From the NCBI RefSeq assembly GCF_003812745.1, contig NZ_CP033831.1, forward strand, positions 1 to 64,000: 64,000 bases of DNA. Reading direction: 5' to 3'. The notes beneath the pieces are model-generated. The model was not told where the DNA came from. It did no database searches and saw only the letters and a list, made by a program, of their open reading frames with translations. Below, piece after piece: positions 18,557 through 26,528 of the stretch (position 1 is the stretch's first letter; every line of letters begins with the position of its first letter). Position numbers and translations under genes: made by a program. The DNA comes from Serratia sp. FDAARGOS_506. Its GTDB lineage: Bacteria; Pseudomonadota; Gammaproteobacteria; Enterobacterales; Enterobacteriaceae.

Positions 18557-19476
18557 TGAATATGCTCTTCCCGCTGTTGGCCGTGCTGATTTGGTCGATT
18601 AACGCCGTCGTCAGCAAACTCTCCGCCACCGCCATCGATCCGGCGGCCATCTCGCTCTACCGCTGGTTGCTGGCGTTGATTGCCCTGACGCCGTTCGTGC
18701 TGCCGGGCGTGCTGCGCAACCGGGCGCAGGTGCGCGCCAACTGGTGGAAATTGATGATCCTCGGTTTGCTGGGCATGGTGCTGTACCAAAGCCTGGCGTA
18801 TTACGCGGCACACAGCGTCAGCGCGCTGTTTATGGGCATCATCGTGTCGCTGATCCCGCTGCTGACCATCCTTATCAGCATCGTACTGCTGCGTATTGCG
18901 CCAACCGTCGGCGTGCTGCTCGGCAGCATACTCTCCTTCTGCGGCTTGATCTGGCTGGTCAGCGGCGGTCAGCCCGGCGTGCTGCTGCAGCACGGTATCG
19001 GCAAGGGGGAATTGATGATGCTGCTCGCCACCGCTTCTTACGCGCTGTATGGCGTGTTAACCAAGCGCTGGGCCATCGCGCTGCCGAACTGGCAATCGCT
19101 GTATGTGCAGATCCTGTTCGGCGTGCTGTTGTTGCTGCCTAATTTCCTGATGGCGCAGGATGTCGGCTTGAACGGCCATAACCTGCCGCTGGTGCTGTTC
19201 GCCGGCATTCCGGCTTCGATCATCGCCCCGTTCCTTTGGATCCAAGGCGTGATGCGCCTGGGCGCCAACACCGCCTCAATCTTCATGAACCTGGCGCCGG
19301 TGTTTACCGCCGCTATCGCCGTGCTGTTCCTGCATGAGCAGCTGCACGGTTATCACCTGATCGGCGGCGGCATCACCCTGCTGGGCGTTATTCTGTCGCA
19401 GCGGCTGCGCACGCCGCTGACGCGTAAAACCAAAGCCCCGGCGGCCAACGCAGATTCCTGCAAAGAGCAGGCCTAA
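18556..19476 (+). CDS. EamA/DMT-family exporter
   Basis: A 306-residue inner-membrane protein with ten predicted hydrophobic segments in two EamA repeats (first repeat from LFPLLAVLIWSINAVVSKL, second from GELMMLLATASYALYGVLTK). These proteins export metabolites or amino-acid-like compounds; the substrate here cannot be read from sequence. The ATG at 18556 is chosen by homology of the MNMLFPLLAVLIW start; an upstream TTG (18541) is in frame. It is divergent from the AraC gene and overlaps the tctE end by 4 nt. The Fur box suggests iron-linked expression. Confidence 0.88.
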   Translation: MNMLFPLLAVLIWSINAVVSKLSATAIDPAAISLYRWLLALIALTPFVLPGVLRNRAQVRANWWKLMILGLLGMVLYQSLAYYAAHSVSALFMGIIVSLIPLLTILISIVLLRIAPTVGVLLGSILSFCGLIWLVSGGQPGVLLQHGIGKGELMMLLATASYALYGVLTKRWAIALPNWQSLYVQILFGVLLLLPNFLMAQDVGLNGHNLPLVLFAGIPASIIAPFLWIQGVMRLGANTASIFMNLAPVFTAAIAVLFLHEQLHGYHLIGGGITLLGVILSQRLRTPLTRKTKAPAANADSCKEQA

Positions 19477-20891
19477 GGCAGCAGCCTGAAACGCACCCGC
19501 ACCAACAGGCCGCCCAGCGCGGCGGAACTCAGCAGCTCCGGGCGGGTGCCGTGATACGCGGTGATGTCCTTCACCAGCGCCAGTCCCAGTCCGGCCCCCG
19601 GTTGATCGCCCACGTTGTCCAGCCGATGAAACGGCTGCAGCGCCAGCGCCTTATCCTGTAAGGCGATGCCGGGGCCGCTGTCTTCAATCTCCAGCACGCC
19701 TTCCCCCACCGCCTTATCCTGAGTGAGGCGAGCGGTTACCATGCCCTGACGCGGCGTGTATTTCAGCGCATTGTCCAGCAGATTGGCGCACAGTTCGGCC
19801 AACAGCAACGGTTCCCCCGCCACCTGACACGCCGCCTCGCCTTCGAAACCGAGATCGATCTGTTTACTGCGCGCCTGCGGCAAGCGGGAAAAGCAGGCGT
19901 CGCGCAGCACCTGCGCCAGATTGACCGGCTGCAACTTACGCTCGGCCTGGTGCTCGCTGGCCTTCAGGCGGGAGAGATGCAGCAGGCGGTCGGTCAGCGC
20001 CACGGTATTATCCAGCGTAGCGCTCATCGCCTGCAGGCTTTCGCGCCACTGCTGCGGCCGGTCGCTGGCCAGCGCCACCCCAACCTGAGTCTTCAACACC
20101 GCCAGCGGCGTGCGCAGTTGGTGCGAAGCGTCGGCGCTGAAACGCTCCTGACGCGCTACCATCAGCCGCAGCCGTTCGATATAGCGATTGAACGCCACCA
20201 GCAGCGGCTGCATCTCCGACCACGGCAATACCCGCGGCAAGGGCGTCAGCTCGCCCGGATCGCGCCGCAGCATGATGCCGGAGAGCTTACGCATCGGCTT
20301 CAACACCCGCTTGAGCAGCGCGAATGCCAGGATCAGGGTCAACACCACCACCGTGCCCTGGCTCAACAGCGCCGCGATCATCATCTGCCGCGCCAGGTAA
20401 CGGCGCGACTCCAGGGTTTCCGCCACCAGAATGGTCGCCATGCCGCTCACGCCCGACTCGTTGACCGGTTGAAACAGCGCCGCCACGCGGATCGGCCGGC
20501 CGAGGTATTCCGCATCGTAAAAATGCACCAGCGCCGGGTAGAGCGTAGAACGCGGAATATGGGGCGGCAAAGGCGGTAAATCGTCATACCCCGAGATGCT
20601 TTTCCCCTGCGGCGAGATCACCTCGTAATAGAGCTGATCGTTCATGTTGCGCTCGAAGCTGTCGAGCACAACATAGGGCACATCGACGGCCAGCTTGCCT
20701 TCGCGCACCACCAGCCGCTCCGCCACGGTGCGCGCCGACGCCAGCAGCGTGCGATCGTAAGCCAGGGTGGCGGCGCTCATGGCGCTGAAATAGTGGGTGT
20801 AAATCGAGATACCGCCCAACGCCACCAGCGGCAGGCCAAAAAACAGCAACAGTTGATAGAACAACGAACGCGGCGCGTTAAACCACCGCAT
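19473..20891 (-). CDS. tctE: Sensor histidine kinase TctE
   Basis: A 472-residue kinase. An N-terminal TM (LFYQLLLFFGLPLVALGGIS) is followed by a ~120-residue periplasmic sensor and a second TM (TVVVLTLILAFALL). Then come a HAMP-like linker, the H-box FSADASHQLRTPLAVLK and the ATP-binding N, G1 and G2 boxes (LLDNALKYT, EDSGPGIA, GAGLGLALV). It is the TctE type that senses citrate/tricarboxylates. The start at 20891 (MRWFNAPRSLFYQ) overlaps tctD by 14 nt; the longer frame to 21032 is read-through inside tctD. Confidence 0.92.
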   Translation of the reverse strand: MRWFNAPRSLFYQLLLFFGLPLVALGGISIYTHYFSAMSAATLAYDRTLLASARTVAERLVVREGKLAVDVPYVVLDSFERNMNDQLYYEVISPQGKSISGYDDLPPLPPHIPRSTLYPALVHFYDAEYLGRPIRVAALFQPVNESGVSGMATILVAETLESRRYLARQMMIAALLSQGTVVVLTLILAFALLKRVLKPMRKLSGIMLRRDPGELTPLPRVLPWSEMQPLLVAFNRYIERLRLMVARQERFSADASHQLRTPLAVLKTQVGVALASDRPQQWRESLQAMSATLDNTVALTDRLLHLSRLKASEHQAERKLQPVNLAQVLRDACFSRLPQARSKQIDLGFEGEAACQVAGEPLLLAELCANLLDNALKYTPRQGMVTARLTQDKAVGEGVLEIEDSGPGIALQDKALALQPFHRLDNVGDQPGAGLGLALVKDITAYHGTRPELLSSAALGGLLVRVRFRLLP

Positions 20892-21552
20892 TGCACAGCT
20901 CCAGGCTGTAACCCAGGCCGCGCAGCGTGATGATTGCCACGTCGCTGCCCTGCAGTTTTTTCCGTAAACGATGTACGTAAAGTTCGATGCTCTCCGGATT
21001 GGCCTCGTCGGACAGCGTAAACACCTGCTCAAACAGCTGCTGCTTGGCCACCGGGCGGCCGCGTCGGTGCATCAACGCGGTCAACACCGCCAGTTCGCGC
21101 GGCGTCAGCGCCAGCGGCTTGCCCTCCAACAGGAAATAGCCTTCGTCGTGATAGGTCAACGCGCCGTATTGCAACGCCGGCTGCGCAGCGCCGACGCTGC
21201 GGCGCAACAGCGCCCGAATGCGCGCTTCCAGCTCGTCCAGCTCGAACGGCTTGGTGAGATAATCGTCCGCCCCCAGATTAAGGCCCTTCACCCGGTCGGC
21301 CACGTCGGTGCGCGCCGTCAACAGCAGCACCGGCAGATCCTGCCCGCGCTTGCGCAGGCGCGCCAGCAAGTCCAGGCCGTTCAAACGCGGCAGCGCTACA
21401 TCCAACACCGCCAGCGCATAGCGTTCGTTGAGCAGCAGATGATCTGCCGCCACGCCGTCAGGCGCGACGTCGACGGCAAAGCCGGCGCCGGTCAGCGCCT
21501 TTTGCAGCCAGTGAGACAGCTCGGGGTGATCTTCAACCAATAACAGTCGCAT
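20878..21552 (-). CDS. tctD: OmpR-family response regulator TctD
   Basis: A 224-residue regulator, the same length as Salmonella TctD. The receiver domain has acidic residues in LLVEDH, the phospho-acceptor in AVLDVALPRLNG and the lysine in DYLTKPF. A winged-helix domain follows (LTPRELAVLTALMHRRGRPV and SIELYVHRLRKKL). The start at 21552 (MRLLLVEDH) is preferred over 21600. It should activate the tctCBA genes ~770 bp away. Confidence 0.93.
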   Translation of the reverse strand: MRLLLVEDHPELSHWLQKALTGAGFAVDVAPDGVAADHLLLNERYALAVLDVALPRLNGLDLLARLRKRGQDLPVLLLTARTDVADRVKGLNLGADDYLTKPFELDELEARIRALLRRSVGAAQPALQYGALTYHDEGYFLLEGKPLALTPRELAVLTALMHRRGRPVAKQQLFEQVFTLSDEANPESIELYVHRLRKKLQGSDVAIITLRGLGYSLELCNAVV

Positions 21553-21719
21553 GTTTCCATTCCATTGATTTACCTGAACAACCTGGCGCCAATACGGCAT
21601 CCGTTAACAGGTCGATAACAAAGAATGGCATGGAAAATAAGGGGATAAAAGAGCACCGCGCCGCCAGTTTTGGGAGCTGGCACACAATTATGCGTATGGG
21701 GCGCGATCGCAGAACGGTA

Positions 21720-22049
21720 TCAGATCAGTGGAATGGGGCTGTCGGCAACGGCCATGTCCAACACCGGGCGCAGCTTGTCGGCAGTAAACGGCGAAGAAAC
21801 CAGCACGGAGCGATTGTTGGCGGCAAACACCAGATCAATGCCGGTCACGCAGGCGGTCATCTGGCAGGCATACTTTTCACCGTCGGTGTTGACGAAATGC
21901 AGCTCAAACACGCCAATATCGGCACGCAGTCGCTTCAAACGGCACTGCCCGCTGTCACCGACCATCTCCGCATAGACCTCTGGCAGCCGTTTAATCGCGC
22001 ACACTTTGGCGCTGTCCCTGCTTCCAAACAATTTCCCTAACGAAAACAT
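21720..22049 (-). CDS. Hypothetical 109-residue protein between tctD and tctC
   Basis: I do not recognise this protein. It is mostly soluble, with four cysteines (CAIK, CRLK, and CQMTAC around residue 65), no signal peptide and a mixed alpha/beta appearance. An AGAGA RBS lies about 10 bp before the ATG. It is divergent from tctC and points toward tctD. The position within the tricarboxylate locus suggests a link to citrate sensing or uptake, but neighbourhood is the only support. No competing ORF explains the space. Confidence 0.6.
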   Translation of the reverse strand: MFSLGKLFGSRDSAKVCAIKRLPEVYAEMVGDSGQCRLKRLRADIGVFELHFVNTDGEKYACQMTACVTGIDLVFAANNRSVLVSSPFTADKLRPVLDMAVADSPIPLI

Positions 22050-22234
22050 ATTACTGCGTCTCTATTCATTTCATTGATCATGATTTTATCGCGGAAGCAG
22101 AACGGCAAACCTGATATTACGCAGGATTTTGGCCGGTTTTGTCCCCTGTTCTTCTCTTCCTTTCTATGGTAGCGCACCCACTATTCGCTCGCGACAAGCG
22201 ACCTCAATCACAGACTGGAAACTTTTCCGGCCAC

Positions 22235-22253
22235 TGAAAGGTAAATGAAAGGT
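22235..22253 (+). promoter_or_regulatory. TctD-type direct repeat upstream of tctC
   Basis: TGAAAGGT occurs at 22235-22242 and again at 22246-22253, an 11-bp period typical of OmpR-family binding sites. It lies 73-91 bp before the tctC start, consistent with an activator site for TctD. Assignment is by position and pattern only. Confidence 0.5.
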
Positions 22254-22325
22254 TGTTGTTTTAACAATCCTGCAACCGCACCCGGCGGGATTTCACAACC
22301 AGAACAATACCGAGGGCAAGTCACA

Positions 22326-23306
22326 ATGAAAAAAATAATGACCCGTACCTTTACCGCCGCCGCCCTGCTGCTGGCGGCCAATCAGGCCTTTGCCGTGGAA
22401 GCGCCCAAACGCACCGAATGCATCGCGCCGGCCAAGCCCGGCGGCGGCTTCGATCTGACCTGCAAGCTGATTCAGGTGTCGCTGCAGGACACCAAGGCCA
22501 TCGATAAGCCGATGCGCGTCACCTATATGCCCGGCGGCGTCGGCGCAGTGGCCTACAACGCCATCGTCGCGCAGCGCCCGGCGGAGTTCGGCACCGTGGT
22601 AGCTTTCTCCGGCGGCTCGCTGCTCAACCTGGCCCAGGGCAAGTTCGGCCGTTACAACGTGGACGACGTAAAATGGCTGGCGGCAGTCGGCACCGACTAC
22701 GGCATGATCGCGGTGCGCGCCGACTCGCCTTACAAAACCCTGAAAGATCTGATGGACGCCTTCCAAAAAGATCCCAACAGCGTGGTGTTCGGCGCCGGCG
22801 CCTCCATCGGCAGCCAGGACTGGATGAAAACCGCGCTGCTGGCGCGCGAAGTCGGCGTGGATCCGCGCAAGATGCGCTACGTGGCGTTCGAAGGCGGCGG
22901 CGAACCGGTGACCGCGCTGCTGGGCAACCATATCCAGGCGGTTTCCGGTGACCTGAGCGAAATGGTGCCTTACCTGCAGGGCGACAAGATACGCGTGCTG
23001 GCGGTGTATGCCGAGGAACGTTTACCGGGCCAGCTGGCCGACATTCCCACCGCCAAAGAACAGGGATACAGCCTGGTGTGGCCGATCATTCGCGGCTTCT
23101 ACGTCGGGCCGAAAGTTAGCGATGAAGAGTATCAGTGGTGGATCGACACCTTCCAGAAAATGATGGCGACCGACGAATTCAAACAGCAGCGCGATCTGCG
23201 CGGCCTGTTCGAGTTCAACATGACCGGCAAAGAGTTGGACGCCTACGTGAAGAATCAGGTTGCCCAATACCGTGAACAGGCAAAAGTGTTCGGCCTGGCC
23301 AAATAA
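22326..23306 (+). CDS. tctC: Tricarboxylate-binding periplasmic protein TctC
   Basis: A 326-residue extracytoplasmic receptor of the tripartite tricarboxylate transporter (TTT) family. The signal peptide ends around ANQAFAVEA. Family stretches include APAKPGGGFDLTCK near residue 37 and YMPGGVGAVAYN. It binds citrate-type ligands for TctAB. The ATG at 22326 (MKKIMTRTFTAA) has a GAGGG RBS; the in-frame ATG at 22245 overlaps the TctD-type repeat and is rejected. tctB follows after 15 bp. Confidence 0.94.
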   Translation: MKKIMTRTFTAAALLLAANQAFAVEAPKRTECIAPAKPGGGFDLTCKLIQVSLQDTKAIDKPMRVTYMPGGVGAVAYNAIVAQRPAEFGTVVAFSGGSLLNLAQGKFGRYNVDDVKWLAAVGTDYGMIAVRADSPYKTLKDLMDAFQKDPNSVVFGAGASIGSQDWMKTALLAREVGVDPRKMRYVAFEGGGEPVTALLGNHIQAVSGDLSEMVPYLQGDKIRVLAVYAEERLPGQLADIPTAKEQGYSLVWPIIRGFYVGPKVSDEEYQWWIDTFQKMMATDEFKQQRDLRGLFEFNMTGKELDAYVKNQVAQYREQAKVFGLAK

Positions 23307-23321
23307 CCGCAGGGGAAAACC

Positions 23322-23753
23322 ATGAGCGATCGTATTTTTGCCGGCTTCTGGCTGCTGCTGTGTATCGGCGGGCTGTTCATCGGCTGGGGCATCCAAAGCG
23401 AATACAGCTATGAACCGCTGGGGCCGCGCCCGTTCCCGCTGGCGATCCTCAGCCTGATGGCGCTGTGTGCCGCCCTGCTGTTGCTGCGCCGCCCGCAGGC
23501 GGTGGAGTGGCCGCACAACAAGGTGCTGCAGCGGCTGCTGGTGCTGGTGATCACCCTGGTGCTGTATGCCTGGGGCTTTGAATGGCTGGGCTTCCCGCTG
23601 GCGACCGCGCTGCTGACGTTCAGCATCGGCCTGCTGTTTCAGGCCAGCCTGCCGGCAGCGGCCATCTCCGGCGTCGTCATGGGCGCAGCGCTGTATTACG
23701 CCTTTGACCAACTTCTCGATGTCACACTGCCGCTCGGCGCCTGGCTGAGCTAA
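23322..23753 (+). CDS. tctB: TTT transporter small membrane subunit TctB
   Basis: A 143-residue protein with four hydrophobic segments (IFAGFWLLLCIGGLFIGWG, LAILSLMALCAALLLL, LLVLVITLVLYAWGF and the C-terminal pair around FPLATALLTFSIGLLF). YEPLGPRPFPLAIL is a typical TctB loop. It pairs with TctA in the inner membrane. Spacing to tctC (15 bp) and tctA (8 bp) shows one operon. Confidence 0.93.
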   Translation: MSDRIFAGFWLLLCIGGLFIGWGIQSEYSYEPLGPRPFPLAILSLMALCAALLLLRRPQAVEWPHNKVLQRLLVLVITLVLYAWGFEWLGFPLATALLTFSIGLLFQASLPAAAISGVVMGAALYYAFDQLLDVTLPLGAWLS

Positions 23754-23761
23754 CGGGAGCG

Positions 23762-25282
23762 ATGATGGATACCTGGATGTATTTGACTCAAGGGTTCGAC
23801 GTGGCGCTGGTGCCGCAGAACCTGATTATCGCCCTGATCGGCTGCTTCGTCGGCACCATCGTCGGCCTGTTGCCGGGCCTCGGGCCGATCAACGGCGTGG
23901 CGATCCTGCTGCCGCTGGCGTTTGCCCTCAAGCTGCCGGCCGAATCGGCGCTGATCCTGCTGGCGACGGTGTATATCGGCTGCGAATACGGCGGGCGTAT
24001 CTCGTCGATTTTGCTTAACGTCCCGGGCGACGCGGCGGCGATCATGACCGCGCTGGACGGCTACCCGATGGCGCAGCAGGGGCGTGCCGGCGTGGCGCTG
24101 TCCATCTCGGCGGTCAGCTCGTTCATCGGATCGATGATCGCCATCGGCGGCATCATCCTGTTCGCGCCGCTGCTGGCCCGCTGGTCGCTGGCCTTCGGCC
24201 CGGCGGAGTATTTCGCGCTGATGGTGTTCGCTATCGCCTGCCTCGGCAGCATGATGAGCCAGAACCCGCTGAAATCGCTGCTGGCGGCGCTGATCGGCCT
24301 GGGGCTGGCGACGGTGGGCGTCGACGCCAACACCGGCGTTTACCGCTTTACCTTCGACAGCGTGCATCTCTCCGATGGCGTGCAGTTTATCGTGGTGGTG
24401 ATCGGCCTGTTCTCGGTCAGCGAAATTCTGCTGATGCTGGAAAGCACCAGCGCCGGGCAAAAGCTGGTGCGTAAAACCGGCCGGTTGCTGTTCAACCGCA
24501 AAGAGGCGGCGCAGTGCGCAGGCCCTACCCTGCGCTCGTCGGTGATCGGCTTCTTCGTCGGCATTCTGCCGGGCGCCGGCGCCACTATCGCCAGTGCGCT
24601 GACCTACATGACCGAGAAGAAAATCAGCGGCAACAGCGACACCTTCGGCAAGGGCGACATCCGTGGCGTAGCGGCGCCGGAAGCGGCCAACAACGCCTCG
24701 GCCTGCGGTTCGTTCATTCCGATGCTGACGCTGGGGGTGCCGGGTTCCGGCACCACGGCGGTGATGATGGGCGCGCTGACGCTGTACAACATCACCCCCG
24801 GCCCGGCGATGTTCACCGAACAGCCGGATATCGTCTGGGGGCTGATCGCCGCGCTGCTGATCGCCAACGTCATTTTGCTGATCATGAACCTGCCGCTGGT
24901 CGGCCTGTTCACCCGCATGCTGACCATCCCGCTGTGGTTCCTGGTGCCGGCGATCGCCGCGGTTTCAGCGGTGGGGGTTTATGCGGTGCACAGCACCACC
25001 TTCGACCTGCTGCTGATGGTCGGGTTGGGGGTATTCGGCTATATCCTGCGCAAAATGCACTTCCCGATGTCGCCGCTGATTCTGGGTTTCGTGCTGGGTG
25101 AGATGCTGGAGCAAAACCTGCGCCGTGCGCTGTCGATCAGCAACGGCGAGTTCGGCATCTTGTGGAGCAGCAGCATCGCGCAAACGCTGCTGGTGCTGGC
25201 AGTCGCGGTACTGGCGCTGCCGCCGCTGCTGCGCCTGATGCGCAAACGCCACCAACCGGCGGCCGAGGCCAAAACCGAGTAA
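23762..25282 (+). CDS. tctA: TTT transporter large membrane subunit TctA
   Basis: A 506-residue permease with about 12 TM segments. The TctA signatures are present: FVGTIVGLLPGLGPINGVAILLP (two parts of the family motif) near residue 30, and the matching second-half motif GFFVGILPGAGATIASALTY near 260. It moves tricarboxylates driven by the ion gradient, with TctB and TctC. Two adjacent ATGs exist (23762, 23765); the second would start MDTWMYLTQGF, closer to Salmonella TctA. Confidence 0.95.
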   Translation: MMDTWMYLTQGFDVALVPQNLIIALIGCFVGTIVGLLPGLGPINGVAILLPLAFALKLPAESALILLATVYIGCEYGGRISSILLNVPGDAAAIMTALDGYPMAQQGRAGVALSISAVSSFIGSMIAIGGIILFAPLLARWSLAFGPAEYFALMVFAIACLGSMMSQNPLKSLLAALIGLGLATVGVDANTGVYRFTFDSVHLSDGVQFIVVVIGLFSVSEILLMLESTSAGQKLVRKTGRLLFNRKEAAQCAGPTLRSSVIGFFVGILPGAGATIASALTYMTEKKISGNSDTFGKGDIRGVAAPEAANNASACGSFIPMLTLGVPGSGTTAVMMGALTLYNITPGPAMFTEQPDIVWGLIAALLIANVILLIMNLPLVGLFTRMLTIPLWFLVPAIAAVSAVGVYAVHSTTFDLLLMVGLGVFGYILRKMHFPMSPLILGFVLGEMLEQNLRRALSISNGEFGILWSSSIAQTLLVLAVAVLALPPLLRLMRKRHQPAAEAKTE

Positions 25283-25287
25283 CGCGA

Positions 25288-25318
25288 AACGGGCGGGGAT
25301 CCCCCGCCCGTTGTGTTT
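25288..25318 (+). terminator. tctA terminator
   Basis: AACGGGCGGGG and CCCCGCCCGTT form an 11-bp stem with loop ATC, followed by GTGTTT. It separates convergent tctA and the second EamA gene. Confidence 0.8.
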
Positions 25319-25360
25319 AATGGTGTAGCGCCGCCCACGCCCGCGATAAAGGGTCTGCAA

Positions 25361-26356
25361 TCACGCTTCGGCGGTCTTGCTTTTCAACAGCAGCACCCCG
25401 CCCATCACCAGCGCACTGCCCAGCAGCTGCAGCTGATTCATGCTCTCCCCCAGCAGGAAATAGGCGATCACTGCGGTGAACACCAGCTCCAGTGACAGGA
25501 TCAGGTTGGCCACCGCCAGCGGCAGCGTTTTCAGGCTGATGTTATACAGCCCGAAGCCCAGCAGCGTCGGCCCGGCGGCCAACGCCAGCAGCAACAGCCA
25601 GCCGCTCCACTGGATGCCCTGCACGCCGTGCGACAGGAACCACAGAGAGCCGGCCATGCCGTGGAATGCCGCCAGCGGGAACGCCATCAGCGCCGCGTTG
25701 AACACCAGCTGGTACAGCGCCGAAAAACCAAACACGTACAGAATGGTGTTCCACACCGGATAGCCGCGTTCGCTGGCCACTCGACCGCCGAGGGTATACA
25801 GGGTATAGCCGATGCCCGACAGCATCCCCACCAGCAGCCCCAGCAAATCGAAGTGGCTGTTCCCCATGCTGTCGCCGTTGCTGACCAGAAAGCAACCGCC
25901 CAGACTGATGGCGATCACCAGCAATTGGCGCAGCGTCAGGCGTTCGCTGTACATCACCCAGCCGAGGAACACGGTAAAACCCACCGAACAGTAAGTCAGA
26001 ATGGTCGCCACCGACGCGCCGTTCAGCGCCACCGACAGCGTCCACAGGCTGTTGAACAGTGCCAACAGCAGCCCGTAAAGCGCGTAGAACACCACCTGCT
26101 CACGGCGCAGGCGCGCCCACTGCGGTTTTATCAGCAACAGCAGCGGCAACAGCACCAGCGCTACCAGCGCCGCGCGCCAGAACGCCAGTACGAAGGTCGG
26201 CAGGTGATAGTACTCGGTCAGCGCGCGAATGATGATGGCGGTAAAGGCCAGCAGCATGGCGCTGATAATGGCAATGACGTAACCCTGGCTGCTGCCCTGA
26301 AAGAGGCGCGCGCCGGGCAATGCCGGCCGGGCGGAAACGCCTGACGGTAATGACAT
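25361..26356 (-). CDS. EamA/DMT-family transporter paired with a MocR regulator
   Basis: A 331-residue inner-membrane protein with ten hydrophobic segments and two EamA repeats (from GYVIAIISAMLLAFTAIIIR and from LLGLLVGMLSGIGYTLYTLG). It is not a close copy of the EamA protein at 18556. The start at 26356 (MSLPSGVSARP) has a CGAGG RBS; upstream starts are less likely. It is divergent from a MocR/GntR regulator 172 bp away, a common pairing for export of a PLP-related or amino-acid-like compound. The substrate is unknown. Confidence 0.88.
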   Translation of the reverse strand: MSLPSGVSARPALPGARLFQGSSQGYVIAIISAMLLAFTAIIIRALTEYYHLPTFVLAFWRAALVALVLLPLLLLIKPQWARLRREQVVFYALYGLLLALFNSLWTLSVALNGASVATILTYCSVGFTVFLGWVMYSERLTLRQLLVIAISLGGCFLVSNGDSMGNSHFDLLGLLVGMLSGIGYTLYTLGGRVASERGYPVWNTILYVFGFSALYQLVFNAALMAFPLAAFHGMAGSLWFLSHGVQGIQWSGWLLLLALAAGPTLLGFGLYNISLKTLPLAVANLILSLELVFTAVIAYFLLGESMNQLQLLGSALVMGGVLLLKSKTAEA

Positions 26357-26427
26357 GAGATCCTCGGAGAAATGGCGACATAAATGCTCAGGCACACAGT
26401 GTAACGCGGCCATTTTTTCTCACTATA

Positions 26428-26466
26428 GCCACTTTGCTGCGTTGTCATGCAGGCCACTTTTCTGCG
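26428..26466. promoter_or_regulatory. 14-bp direct repeats between the EamA and MocR genes
   Basis: GCCACTTTGCTGCG (26428-26441) and GCCACTTTTCTGCG (26453-26466) differ at one base and start 25 bp apart. The pair lies over the probable minus-strand promoter of the EamA gene and beside the mocR promoter. It is a good candidate MocR operator. Confidence 0.55.
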
Positions 26467-26467
26467 C

Positions 26468-26495
26468 TTGAAGCCCTGTTTACATGGGGTATAGT
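26468..26495 (+). promoter_or_regulatory. Sigma-70-type promoter of the MocR gene
   Basis: TTGAAG (26468-26473), a 16-bp spacer and TATAGT (26490-26495) lie 33 bp before the ATG at 26529. The -35 hexamer directly abuts the second direct repeat, suggesting autoregulation. Confidence 0.5.
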
Positions 26496-26528
26496 AAAAA
26501 CCTCTCTCCATAACCGGGCCAATTTCGC

